From: Alienimonas chondri | GTDB taxonomy: Bacteria; Planctomycetota; Planctomycetia; Planctomycetales; Planctomycetaceae | Assembly: GCF_013036045.1 (NCBI RefSeq) | Contig: NZ_WTPX01000040.1 | Span: 1 to 34,333, forward strand | DNA length: 34,333 bases | Direction of reading: 5' to 3' | Shown: positions 8,418-16,605 of the stretch, piece after piece | How the letters are laid out: each line of letters begins with the position of its first letter | Position numbering within the stretch: position 1 is the first letter of the stretch | Program-made: the position numbers and the translations under genes | Notes under the pieces: generated by a model | Database searches by the model: none | Told to the model about the DNA's origin: nothing | What the model saw: the letters and a program-made list of their open reading frames with translations, nothing else

Positions 8418-8897
8418 ATGGCCTCCGCCCCGCCCCGCCGCCGCGCCCCCGGCATGCCGCACGCATGCTGCGCCGACGCCCCTCCGCTTCGCTGGGGACG
8501 GTTGCCGCTGATTGCGGTCGCGATCTTGCTGCTGGGCACGGGTTGTCAATCGACGCATCGTCGACTGACGATCGATAGCCAACCCCGCGGGGCGCTGGTG
8601 GAGGTCGACGGGGAGCAGATCGGCTACACCCCCGCTTCGATCAGCTACGATTACTACGCCACGCGTCGGATCACGCTGATCAAAGACGGATTTGAGCAGG
8701 AGAGTTTTCTGCTGCCCGTGGAGGCGCCCTGGTGGCAACTCCCGCCGCAGGAGTTCATCGCGGACAACTTCCTGCCGAGGCAGGTCGAAGACCGCCGGCT
8801 CGTGATGCGGACGTTAAAGCCGAAGGTGATCGCCCCGACCGAGGACGTGCTGATCCGAGCCGATCAGCTCCGCGGCCGCAGTCAGACCGAGCAGTAA
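8418..8897 (+). CDS. PEGA-domain lipoprotein
   Basis: The 159-aa product has a Pro/Arg-rich start, a hydrophobic helix (LPLIAVAILLLGTGC) ending in a lipobox with Cys43, and then a PEGA-type beta domain (RRLTIDSQPRGALVEVDGEQIGYTPASISYDYYATRRITLIKDGF; the middle part carries the P-x-GA-x-V-x-V-D-G pattern). PEGA domains occur in surface and envelope proteins and probably bind other envelope parts. Lipidation and export are inferred from the lipobox. A second ATG at 8454 (codon 13) gives a more normal signal peptide and may be the true start. It is divergent from the PP2C gene; the roughly 150 bases between them should hold both promoters, but I see no clear elements. Confidence 0.8.
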   Translation: MASAPPRRRAPGMPHACCADAPPLRWGRLPLIAVAILLLGTGCQSTHRRLTIDSQPRGALVEVDGEQIGYTPASISYDYYATRRITLIKDGFEQESFLLPVEAPWWQLPPQEFIADNFLPRQVEDRRLVMRTLKPKVIAPTEDVLIRADQLRGRSQTEQ

Positions 8898-8933
8898 CGG
8901 CCCGGTCGTGAAGCCTCGCCGGCGGCGGCTCGC

Positions 8934-9971
8934 TTACGCGGCGCCACACGCTTCGACCTCGCCGCTCACGGTCGCGACGGCGTCGTGCGGGTGCAGACTT
9001 TCGAGGTGCCGCACGGTAATCGCGTAGTTCCGCACGCCGGCCACCGACGCAATCGCGGGGGCGAGCCGGCGGGCAGCGTCCTCGCAGAACATCGGATTGT
9101 CCGCGTTGAGCCGCGCAAACTCCCGTTCGTCGGCCCGTTTGACCGCGCCCTGCGTCGCCGTGCCGAGCGCCGCCTCCGCGGTTTCGACCAGATCCAGCCA
9201 GCCGAAGCTCGCGGTCTCTGCGTCCAAGGTCACGGTCACGTCCGCCTTGCTCCGCTGGCTGTGCGGATGACCGGCGATCGATCCGCCCTTGGACAGCCAG
9301 GTTCGGACATCGTCCGCGGAGACCGTGTCCGCCGCCCCGAACGCTTCGCGGAAGGCCGCGTCGGTCAGATCGCGGGAGAGGGCGGCACTGCAGGGGCAGG
9401 TGCTGGAGTATTCGATCTGCACCGACGCGGTCAGCGACACGCCGTCCGGGGTGAACGCGGCGCCGCAGCGAACGGGATAGTGGCGCCACCCGGACTCGCC
9501 GGAGACCAACGACGGCTGCCGCACGGGCAACGTCAGCGACACGTCGCAGAAGGCGCCCTCGCTGATCTCGCCGTGCGACTCGCACATCTCCTGGACGAGC
9601 TTGCCCAAGCGTGCCGGCGTCAGTCCTTCCTCCAACGCCTCCTGCGCCCGGAGATAGAGCCGGGACATATGGATGCCGCGGCTCCCCGGATCGTCGAGGC
9701 TCACCGCGAGATCGCACACCGCCGGCAGCAGAGCCGGGCGACCGTCGACCGTGACGGCGGCGACCGCTTGCACGCCGTCCATCCCGACCCGGTCCAACCG
9801 ACCGTACACCCCGGGGGCAGTGGAGACGGCCACATCCGGTAGAGCGTCTCCCGCCGGTTCGCCCGCGGGTTTGCCCAACGGGAGAGACGCCGGAGCGCCG
9901 GCCGGGGACGCCGTCGTCGAAACGGAATCGCTGCGACCAGCGGGCGGGGGGACGACGGCGGGAGACAGCAT
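8934..9971 (-). CDS. folE2: GTP cyclohydrolase IB (FolE2 type)
   Basis: FolE2 converts GTP to 7,8-dihydroneopterin triphosphate, the first step of folate (and queuosine) synthesis, replacing zinc-dependent FolE. Family marks: GIHMSRL (about 99), EISEGAFCDVSLTLPV, YSSTCPCSAALSR with the catalytic-region cysteines 192 and 194, GHPHSQRSKADV (about 234), RADEREFARLNADNPMFCED, and HPHDAVA near the C-terminus. The ATG at 9971 gives 345 aa, still longer than the usual 260-310; the extra roughly 45 residues are a Pro/Ala/Gly-rich leader with no visible function, so the true start may be further inside. The frame extends upstream to 10067 without good initiation signals. The neighbour upstream is unrelated. 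Confidence 0.92.
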   Translation of the reverse strand: MLSPAVVPPPAGRSDSVSTTASPAGAPASLPLGKPAGEPAGDALPDVAVSTAPGVYGRLDRVGMDGVQAVAAVTVDGRPALLPAVCDLAVSLDDPGSRGIHMSRLYLRAQEALEEGLTPARLGKLVQEMCESHGEISEGAFCDVSLTLPVRQPSLVSGESGWRHYPVRCGAAFTPDGVSLTASVQIEYSSTCPCSAALSRDLTDAAFREAFGAADTVSADDVRTWLSKGGSIAGHPHSQRSKADVTVTLDAETASFGWLDLVETAEAALGTATQGAVKRADEREFARLNADNPMFCEDAARRLAPAIASVAGVRNYAITVRHLESLHPHDAVATVSGEVEACGAA

Positions 9972-10087
9972 CGGCGAGGCGGGCACGCGGTAGGGGACGG
10001 GGATTCTAGCCCCGCAACCGGCCCGCTCATACCGCCGCCATGGGGGTGAAGCCGTCGAAGCCCCCATCGCAGCGACGCCGCTCCGCG

Positions 10088-11830
10088 TTACCGGATCACC
10101 CGACGCGGGCCCTCGGCGGTCTGCAACCGCACGGGGGTGAAGTCCTCGCCGGTCCGTTCGCGGTAGAGCTTCAAGGCATGCACCGCGTGGTACATCCCGC
10201 CGACCGCTTTGCCGCCGACCTCCGCGTTGCGGCCGGCCAGCAGATCGGTCGCGACGCGGCCGACGCCGGCCCGCACCCAGGCGCTGTCCAGTTCGCTCTG
10301 CGGAAGGGCCATCATCAGGAACTCGAGCGTGTGGCCGCTGGACCCGATCCGCGTGACGAGATCCCGCTGGTGCGACCGCCCCTGAAAATACTTGTCGCTG
10401 AAAGAACCGTCCGGGTTTTGCAGGCTGCGCGCCAACGCGGTGTAGCGGCTGACTTTCTCATGCGCCAGCAGCCATTGCCCCCGCAGGCGGTTCCCCTCCT
10501 GCAAGCGAGCGTTCCGGGCGCTGGCGAGGGCGTACAACCCGTGCGTGCCGCCGCAGGCGTGCTTCGTCGGGTCGCTTTTCAACTCTTCCTCGACGAGCCG
10601 CGACATGCTCCAGCCTTCACGGCGGGCGTTGACCCATTGGGCGTCGCTGTCGAGGTACACGCTGAACGCCCACAGCGTCCACGTGACCTCTTCCGTGCGG
10701 TTGATGCGGACCTCGCGCTTGGCCGTTTCGATCCACTCCGCGATCGTGAAGGGGCGGCCGTCGCCGTCGCGAAGCACGAAATCCTGCGGCAGATCGCTCA
10801 TCGCCAAGAAGGCCAGGATCTGGTTCGGGTGCCCTTCGAAGTCGTACATCGTGCCGCTGTATTCGTGCGCCTTCGGACCGAAGCGGCCCCGCACGAACCA
10901 CGGCTCGTTCTTGAACTTCGGACCGGACGCGATCCAGTCCAGCGCCCGCACCTGCCGGCCGTCGGCGATCAACACGTAGTCTTCACGCAGCGCCATCAGC
11001 CCGTGGCCGATCTGCCAGGGCGAGTTACTGCGGGCGTTGCGGCTCTCGCCGGTCAGCAGGCGGGCGGAGGCGATCCGAATCGCTTCGTCACAGGCCGTCG
11101 CCAGCGGATCCACCGGTTTGACGACCAGTTCCTGCTCCGGGACGTCCATCGCGAGCGGGTCGCCCGGCACGGCGGGGCCGTCAATCACGTCCGCAGCGTC
11201 GACCGCGGTCGACGGCACGGCCTTGAGTTCGCCGGCGATCCGCCGAGCGCCGAGGGAGTCCGTCGGGGCGTCGCCGAGGACGATCCTCGCCTCCTCGCCG
11301 GCCGGACCGGGGACGACTTCGGAACGCTCCACCGGCGGCGCCAGTTCGATCCGACGCACCGAGACGCGGCCGGGGTCCGCCAAGCGGGTCGGCTCGACGA
11401 CGGCGGTGGGATTGTCCGCGGTCGCGGGATCGACGCGCTGCGGACTGGCGAGGGCGGGGCCGGTCCGGCCGACGAGGCTCAGGAGCGCTTCCGGGGCGCC
11501 GAGGTTGTCCGGCTTCGCGGACGCATCGCGGGCCGGTTCGAGGAAGTCGCCCATGCGGCGCTCGACGGCGAGCGGATGGGGGACCGGACTGCTGATCGTC
11601 ACCCGAACGACCGGTCGCGGGGCGACCAGCGGGGACCGGGCGGGCGTGTCGGCCAGCGCATCGACGCCCGTTGCGGCCAGTCCCGCGACGGCGAGAATCC
11701 CTCCGAGAGCAGTCCGCCGCACCGCACGCAAACGGTTGCGGCGCGAGTCGGTTGCGGCGGGACGGGAAGGCGTCGGGCGGGGCGGGATCACGCTCAGTCC
11801 GTGCGGTAAGTGGATCGCGGTCCCGTCCAT
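10088..11830 (-). CDS. Secreted alpha/alpha-toroid-like protein of unknown function
   Basis: I do not recognise a named family. The 580-aa product has a basic N-terminus and one hydrophobic stretch (about 41-60, TALGGILAVAGLAATGVDALA) ending in ALA-D, like a signal peptide. Residues 65-240 are Pro/Val/Ala-rich and probably disordered. From about 245 on, the sequence is helical with motifs spaced like an alpha/alpha toroid of the terpene-cyclase/prenyltransferase kind: SPWQIGHGLMALRE, HACGGTHGLYALASAR (424-439), LQNPDGSFSDKYF (470-482), RIGSSGHTLEFLMMALP. The NPDGSF element resembles the QW/DGSW repeat. No DXDD or prenyltransferase zinc site is evident, so an enzymatic role is doubtful. The start could also be a GTG 13 codons downstream. 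Confidence 0.72.
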   Translation of the reverse strand: MDGTAIHLPHGLSVIPPRPTPSRPAATDSRRNRLRAVRRTALGGILAVAGLAATGVDALADTPARSPLVAPRPVVRVTISSPVPHPLAVERRMGDFLEPARDASAKPDNLGAPEALLSLVGRTGPALASPQRVDPATADNPTAVVEPTRLADPGRVSVRRIELAPPVERSEVVPGPAGEEARIVLGDAPTDSLGARRIAGELKAVPSTAVDAADVIDGPAVPGDPLAMDVPEQELVVKPVDPLATACDEAIRIASARLLTGESRNARSNSPWQIGHGLMALREDYVLIADGRQVRALDWIASGPKFKNEPWFVRGRFGPKAHEYSGTMYDFEGHPNQILAFLAMSDLPQDFVLRDGDGRPFTIAEWIETAKREVRINRTEEVTWTLWAFSVYLDSDAQWVNARREGWSMSRLVEEELKSDPTKHACGGTHGLYALASARNARLQEGNRLRGQWLLAHEKVSRYTALARSLQNPDGSFSDKYFQGRSHQRDLVTRIGSSGHTLEFLMMALPQSELDSAWVRAGVGRVATDLLAGRNAEVGGKAVGGMYHAVHALKLYRERTGEDFTPVRLQTAEGPRRVIR

Positions 11831-12058
11831 GGGCCGTCGTCGGGGAGCCGTCCCCGACTCTTCCTATCGGCTGGCGCCCCGCCTTCGCTTGCCCCGGTTC
11901 CGATTGATCCGTCCAGCCGGGACAGATCGACTCGCCCCACTCCCGGGGACCGCCCGGCGCCCTCTGCTACAATCCCCCGAACGTCCCTTCGGGCGCGACG
12001 GCCCCCCGTCGCTCGACGGCCTGTCGCTCGAACGCCACTTGATGAAACAGCGCCCTTG

Positions 12059-12586
12059 ATGAAGAAGTGCCAAAGCTGTGCGAAGCCTGCGGTCTTCCAC
12101 GTCACGGAGATCGAAGACGACGTGCCGACCGAGATCCACTTCTGCGAAGAGCACTTCCATGCCTACATGAAGGCGGAAGAAACTCCCGCGGCCGATCTGC
12201 CCGACGACCTCGCCGCGGACACGCTCAAAGCGGTGCAGGCGATGCAGGAGATTTCGGAGGCGGCCGCCGTCAAACGCGGAGCTGGCAAACGCTGCCCGCA
12301 CTGCGGCATCAGCTTCCACGAGTTCCGCGAGAAGGGCCGCTTCGGCTGCCCCGGGGATTACGAGGCGTTTCGGGAGCAACTCGTTCCGCTGGTCGAGAAC
12401 ATCCACGACGCCACGCGGCACGTCGGCAAAGTCCCCGCGGGCGCCGCGGGGGGCGAATCGAGCAGGCAGTTCCGGCTCATCCGTCTGCGGAAGGATCTGG
12501 CGAAGGCCGTCGCCGCGGAGGAGTACGAGAAAGCCGCCAGCCTGCGCGACGAGATCGGCGCTCTGGGCGGCGTCGAGTCGGAGTGA
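12059..12586 (+). CDS. McsA-like zinc-finger/UVR-domain protein
   Basis: The 175-aa protein has the layout of McsA, the activator of the protein-arginine kinase McsB: an N-terminal zinc site (CQSC at 4-7 with Cys29/His32 in HFCEEHFH), a second site (CPHC at 79-82 and Cys97 in FGCPGDY), and a C-terminal UVR domain (about 139-170, RLIRLRKDLAKAVAAEEYEKAASLRDEIG). In Firmicutes McsA works with McsB, CtsR and ClpC; none of these is in the window, so whether this one serves an arginine kinase is unknown. Some planctomycetes are reported to carry such proteins apart from mcsB. The ATG at 12059 places the CxxC at residue 4, as in the family. Its first base overlaps the stop of a five-codon frame (12042-12059). 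Confidence 0.85.
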   Translation: MKKCQSCAKPAVFHVTEIEDDVPTEIHFCEEHFHAYMKAEETPAADLPDDLAADTLKAVQAMQEISEAAAVKRGAGKRCPHCGISFHEFREKGRFGCPGDYEAFREQLVPLVENIHDATRHVGKVPAGAAGGESSRQFRLIRLRKDLAKAVAAEEYEKAASLRDEIGALGGVESE

Positions 12587-12596
12587 CTCCCAATAC

Positions 12597-12733
12597 GGCG
12601 AGCGGCGGGCGTCAGCCCGCTGTGCCTCCCGGCTGCTGCCTACTAAGCGCTAAGGGGGCACTCTGCGTGCCGGCCCCTGCCGCTTCGCTCGTACATTTAT
12701 GAGAACTCAGCGGGCTGACGCCCGCCGCTCGCC
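12597..12733. repeat. Palindromic intergenic element with 26-bp inverted ends
   Basis: A perfect 26-bp inverted repeat (12597-12622 and 12708-12733) bounds 85 bases of non-coding DNA. Each arm contains its own hairpin, gcgggc-gtca-gcccgc, so the unit can fold as two small stem-loops or one large one. This is REP/BIME- or MITE-like architecture. It fills the gap between two convergent genes (stops at 12586 and 12744) and could serve as their terminator. I see no target-site duplication and no second copy in the window. Confidence 0.75.
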
Positions 12734-12743
12734 TCAAGCCGCC

Positions 12744-13022
12744 CTACTCTTCCGGGACGTAGGGCATCAGGCCGATGAACCGCGCCCGCAGCACGGCTTC
12801 GCGAACGGCCCGCTGGTACAGGGCGCAGGTGCCGGTCCGGCGACGCGGCATGATCCGACCTTCGCGATCGACGAGGGTCTTCAGCAGCTTCACGTCCTTG
12901 TAGTCCACGTACACCGGGCGCGGCACTTCGCCGCCGCCGGTGAAGCGGCACTTCATCGGCTTTTTGACGCGTGCCCGCTTCTTACGGAGCTTGCGAAGGT
13001 TCAGTCGGTTGCTGCGGGCCAT
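12744..13022 (-). CDS. rpsR: 30S ribosomal protein bS18
   Basis: The 92-aa protein matches bS18 in length and sequence: basic N-terminus ([20 protein letters not shown]), [35 protein letters not shown] and [11 protein letters not shown] at the C-terminus. It binds 16S rRNA with bS6 in the small-subunit platform. In most bacteria rpsR sits with rpsF and ssb; here it stands alone, convergent with the McsA-like gene and downstream of an M24 peptidase. The Cys25 region reads [20 protein letters not shown], with extra residues where many homologues have CRFC and a short linker, so the zinc-type site seems lost. The frame is open far upstream, but the ATG at 13022 fits the family start. Confidence 0.95.
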   Translation of the reverse strand: MARSNRLNLRKLRKKRARVKKPMKCRFTGGGEVPRPVYVDYKDVKLLKTLVDREGRIMPRRRTGTCALYQRAVREAVLRARFIGLMPYVPEE

Positions 13023-13141
13023 AGGGGCGAAAACCGGGCGGGCGTCGGACGGCGACGCGACGGCTGGAACGTACGGGGGTGATATGGACGGACGGAGCGG
13101 GATCGTATCGCCGTCGGGGCGGTTCGTCACCCCACCGGCGT

Positions 13142-14329
13142 TCACCCCACCCGTTCGATCTGTATCTGCGGCTCTTCGCCGGTCACCAGCAGCGATCCGT
13201 CCGGCTCGATCAGCACGTCGATCTCGCTGCGGCAGCCGATCTCCCCGTCGACGTACACGCCCGGTTCGATGGTGAAACAGGTGTTCGGCAGGAACAGCCG
13301 TTCGTCTCTCGTCTCCAGGTCGTCCAGATGCGTGCCGGTGCCATGCGTCGTATCGATGCCCATGCTGTGCCCGGTGCGATGGACGAAGTATTCGCCCAGC
13401 CCCGCAGCCTCGATCACGCCTCGACTGGCCCGGTCGGCTTCCCAGCCCTGAACCGGCTCGCCGGCGGCGAATCGATCGCGAATCAAGTTCAGCGCCGCGT
13501 CGCGCGCCGCGACCACCACGGCAAAGGTCTTCGCTTCCCGCTCGGACGGATCCCGGCCGAAGGTGAAGCAGCGGGTGACGTCCGCGTAGGGGGCGTCCGG
13601 CCGATCGACCTTGCACCACATATCCAGCAGCAGGAAGTCGCCACGCCGCAGGGCGGTGTCGCCGCCGATGCCGGTTTCATAGTGGCAATCGGAGCCGTGG
13701 TGCCCGCGGGCGACGATCGGCGGCGAGTAGGACATGCAGCCCTTCCGCTCAAAGAACGCCAGCAGCCGGTCGCGCACCTCCGTTTCCTCGATCGTCCCCC
13801 CGTTGGCGGTCGCCTCGTGTATCAGCGACGTGGCGAAGGCGAACGCGGCTTCGACCACCTCCGCGGCCCGCAAATGATCGGCCCGCTGCCGCTCGGAGAG
13901 CGTCGACTCGAATCGGCCGATCAGGTCGCCGCTGCTGACGACCTCCACGCCGCAGTTGCGGACGAGATCGATCGTCCCGCCGTCCACTGTCGAAACGTAC
14001 GGGTTGCCGGCCCCGGGGACGTACTCCATCGCCACCGTCTTCGCCCCGCCGAGAACGGTCGCCAGTTCGGCGCTCAGCTCCTGCCGAGAGAGGTAAACGT
14101 GCTTCTCGCCCGGCAGATGGTCCAGACTGCCTCGCTCGATGCGGTGCACCAGCTTCCGCGGCTCCCCCTCGGCGGGGAGGTAGTAGAAGAGACGCCGGCT
14201 CTGATCGGGGCGTTCGTCCAGCCCCAGCAGCCGATGAGCGAGCGGGTTCGCCCCCCGGAAGTCGTACAGCAGCCAGCCGTCCAGGCCGGCGGAGGACAGT
14301 TCTTCACGGACGGCAGCGGGATCAAGCAT
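13142..14329 (-). CDS. M24-family metallopeptidase (Xaa-Pro aminopeptidase-like)
   Basis: The 395-aa protein has the two-domain form of prolidase-like M24 enzymes: an N-terminal creatinase-type domain (1-about 140) and a C-terminal pita-bread domain. The five metal ligands are all present: Asp236 (LLLDMWCK), Asp250 (YADVTR), His321 (HRTGHSMG), Glu355 (FTIEPGVY) and Glu369 (CRSEIDVL). It would release N-terminal residues before proline or cleave X-Pro dipeptides in the cytoplasm; no signal peptide is present. The substrate cannot be fixed from sequence. It lies 44 bases downstream of the secreted unknown and 119 bases upstream of rpsR, all on the minus strand. Confidence 0.9.
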   Translation of the reverse strand: MLDPAAVREELSSAGLDGWLLYDFRGANPLAHRLLGLDERPDQSRRLFYYLPAEGEPRKLVHRIERGSLDHLPGEKHVYLSRQELSAELATVLGGAKTVAMEYVPGAGNPYVSTVDGGTIDLVRNCGVEVVSSGDLIGRFESTLSERQRADHLRAAEVVEAAFAFATSLIHEATANGGTIEETEVRDRLLAFFERKGCMSYSPPIVARGHHGSDCHYETGIGGDTALRRGDFLLLDMWCKVDRPDAPYADVTRCFTFGRDPSEREAKTFAVVVAARDAALNLIRDRFAAGEPVQGWEADRASRGVIEAAGLGEYFVHRTGHSMGIDTTHGTGTHLDDLETRDERLFLPNTCFTIEPGVYVDGEIGCRSEIDVLIEPDGSLLVTGEEPQIQIERVG

Positions 14330-14373
14330 CAGGCAGAAAGCGGCGGTTCGAAGGCGACGTGAACCGCCCGAGT

Positions 14374-15288
14374 CTATCGCCCCGCGATCCGTTTGGCCCG
14401 GTGGATCAAATCGGCGTCAGTCGCGGCCGTTTCCGCCAGCCACCCGCGGCACATCCGACCGTGCGTCCCGGCGTTCGGATCCGCAGCGCAGTCGAGAGCG
14501 AAACGAGCGGCGGCGAGTTGCAGCGAGCGGCGACGGAGGGCGTCCGGGTCGTCCGACGACGCGGCGGCGGTCAGCACCGCCGACGCCTGCCCCCACGCCC
14601 GCCACCCGGCGAGCCGATCGATCGCGGCCTCCGCGGCGACGTCGCTGGCCAGCAGGGCGGTCGCGAATCGGGCCAGCCGGTCGGCCTTCAGATTGAAGTC
14701 CCGATCCCGCGCGGCGACGTCCGCGGCGGTGAGGGCGGAGAGCGTGAAGCCGATCGGGCAGCGGGGCCGGACGCACAGCTTTTCGAGCCAGGCCACCGCC
14801 GGTTCGCCGCCGCACAGCAGCAAGCCCATCACGCAACCGGTCGCGTCATCGCCTCGCTTCGCCCGCGCGAGAATCGCACCGGAGAGCACGCCCGGACCGG
14901 CCTTCGCATCGGCCAGTCCGAACAGAAATCCGCAGGCGTCCGCGGCGTCGCCGCCGGTCGCCGGGTCTTCGAGGAGTTGTTTCAAACGGTCGGCCGGCAG
15001 CCCGCTGGCCGAGCGACGCAGCGTCGGCAGATCGAGTCGCATCAGTCCGGCGAGACAGGCGTTCCGCGTCCGCGGGTCGTGCAGACCGGCGGCGAGATCC
15101 GCGACCCGGGTCCGGTCCGCCGGCGGGCGGGGCAGCGTGAACTCGAACGGTTCCGCGTGGGCGGGCAGCGACGGCAGACTGCGGGCGGCGTCCATCCGCG
15201 GTCGCAGCGTCGCCCGATCCTGACCCTCGGCGGAGTCCAGACCGCTGACGGTCAACAGGAGGGCGGCGGCGAAACAACGAGCGATCAT
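14374..15288 (-). CDS. Secreted helical protein of unknown function
   Basis: I do not recognise a family. The 304-aa product starts with a plausible signal peptide (MIARCFAAALLLTVSGLDSAEG). The rest is rich in Ala, Leu, Asp and Arg with regularly spaced helices (for example DPRTRNACLAGLMRLDLPTL and repeated Asp-Ala/Arg-Leu patterns), consistent with HEAT-like repeats, though no repeat consensus is clear. Six cysteines (for example Cys56-type NACLAG, CGFLFG, GCVMGLLLCGG, CVRPRCPIG) may form disulfides outside the cytoplasm. The frame continues upstream through the Mrp gene region to 16563, but that part is antisense-frame noise; the ATG at 15288 with signal peptide is the natural start. Confidence 0.7.
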   Translation of the reverse strand: MIARCFAAALLLTVSGLDSAEGQDRATLRPRMDAARSLPSLPAHAEPFEFTLPRPPADRTRVADLAAGLHDPRTRNACLAGLMRLDLPTLRRSASGLPADRLKQLLEDPATGGDAADACGFLFGLADAKAGPGVLSGAILARAKRGDDATGCVMGLLLCGGEPAVAWLEKLCVRPRCPIGFTLSALTAADVAARDRDFNLKADRLARFATALLASDVAAEAAIDRLAGWRAWGQASAVLTAAASSDDPDALRRRSLQLAAARFALDCAADPNAGTHGRMCRGWLAETAATDADLIHRAKRIAGR

Positions 15289-15386
15289 GGGCGCCTGCCG
15301 GTCCTTCGGCTGCAAAGTACCGCGGGAACCTAGGGGTTCGCCCCGGGCGCGGGAACCGCGGTTCCCCGGGCGAACTGCCGACGGCC

Positions 15387-16460
15387 TCACAGCACTTCCA
15401 ATGTAGGCGTGCGGGCCTTCTCCAGCGCCCCGCGGGCTAATTCGAGCGCCGTCTTGCCCGCGGCGACCCGCAGCGGGTCGGCCGCGGAGCCGCCCTCGGA
15501 CAGCACGCCGGCGAACGTGCCCGCATCGCCCAGTTCCCGCACCTTGCCGTCCGCCGGGATCTCGCCGAGCGTCGGCACGCCCAGCGATTCCGCCTCGGTC
15601 CGCGCCCCGCCGCGGCCGAACAGATCGCCGGACATATTCTCCACCATCCCCAGCACGGGGATCTCCAATTGCCGGTACATCGAGACCGCCTTCACCGCGT
15701 CCAGCAGGGCGACCTTCTGCGGCGTGCACACGACCACCGCCCCGCCGAGCGCGGCGTTCTGGGCGAGCGTCAGGGCGACGTCCCCCGTGCCCGGCGGGAG
15801 GTCGATCACGAGGTAATCCAGTTCGCCCCACTCCGCCTGCTGAAGGAAGGAGAGGACGTACTTCTGCGTCATCGGCCCGCGGAGCACCGCCGCCGTGCGT
15901 TCGGGGATCACGAACGCGGCGCTCATCAGCCCTAGCGACTGCCCGCCCGGCAGCGAGACCGGGACGGGGACCAACCGGGGGACGGTCTTGCCGTCGGGGC
16001 CGCGGCGTTCGGTCATCTCCGGCGGGCCGTTCTTCGACACGCCGAACAGGTGCGGCAGCGACGGGCCGTGGATGTCGGCATCGACCAGCCCGACTTTCGC
16101 CCCGGCTTCCGCAAACGCGATCGCCAGACCCGCGGCGACGGTCGATTTCCCCACGCCCCCCTTGCCGCTGCCGACCGCGATGATGTTCTTGGCCGTCAGC
16201 CCCAGCCGACCGCCGGCGTTCCGGCCGATCACGCGGGGCTTCCATTCGATCGTCACTTCCCCGCCGCCCAAGGCCGCGACCACCTTCTCCTCGATATGCT
16301 CCCGCAGCGGATGCAGGACGCAGGGCGGGTGCAGCGTGACCGTCGCGGCGTCGCCGTCGACCGCGACCTCGCCGACGGCGTTCAATTCTCCCAGCGATCG
16401 ACCGAAGGCGGGATCGACGACGGCCCGCACGGCGGCGGCGGGATCGGACGGCAGCGACAT
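15387..16460 (-). CDS. mrp: Mrp/ApbC-type Fe-S carrier P-loop ATPase
   Basis: The 357-aa protein has an N-terminal MIP18/DUF59 domain (about 1-75) fused to a Mrp/NBP35 ParA-like ATPase. Visible motifs: deviant Walker A GSGKGGVGKST (97-107), VDADIHGPS with Asp127, IDLPPGTGDVALT (switch/Walker B region), and ENMSG (274-278). Mrp proteins carry and transfer [4Fe-4S] clusters bound by a CxxC pair after ENMS at the dimer interface. Here that segment reads ENMSGDLFGRGGART and has no cysteine; the only cysteines are at 47 and 245. So cluster binding in the usual way is doubtful, although the ATPase part is intact. It is divergent from a [2Fe-2S] ferredoxin gene 145 bases away. Confidence 0.9.
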   Translation of the reverse strand: MSLPSDPAAAVRAVVDPAFGRSLGELNAVGEVAVDGDAATVTLHPPCVLHPLREHIEEKVVAALGGGEVTIEWKPRVIGRNAGGRLGLTAKNIIAVGSGKGGVGKSTVAAGLAIAFAEAGAKVGLVDADIHGPSLPHLFGVSKNGPPEMTERRGPDGKTVPRLVPVPVSLPGGQSLGLMSAAFVIPERTAAVLRGPMTQKYVLSFLQQAEWGELDYLVIDLPPGTGDVALTLAQNAALGGAVVVCTPQKVALLDAVKAVSMYRQLEIPVLGMVENMSGDLFGRGGARTEAESLGVPTLGEIPADGKVRELGDAGTFAGVLSEGGSAADPLRVAAGKTALELARGALEKARTPTLEVL

Positions 16461-16605
16461 GGACGCAAGCGATAGAGGAAGTTTGACGAAGGAGGATCGT
16501 ACGACGATTTCCCCGCCTCGACACCGGGGCCGCCCCGGTGACGATCGACAGCGGCGACCGCATGATAACGATCCACGTTCATCCCCCTCCTATCGAGTCC
16601 ACCGC

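Noticed and set aside
10040-11809. Long plus-strand open frame (589 codons) opposite the secreted toroid-like gene
   Set aside because: Composition is Arg/Ala/Gly/Pro noise with no domain or signal. It mirrors codon bias of the minus-strand gene, which has a signal peptide and coherent motifs.
12744-13619. Extended 291-codon version of the rpsR frame
   Set aside because: The family start is the ATG at 13022; the extension overlaps the M24 peptidase in a different frame and lacks any domain.
14374-16563. 729-codon minus-strand frame spanning the secreted unknown and the Mrp region
   Set aside because: Its upstream part is Arg/Gly-rich shadow of the Mrp gene in another frame. Only the last 304 codons, starting with a signal peptide, look coding.
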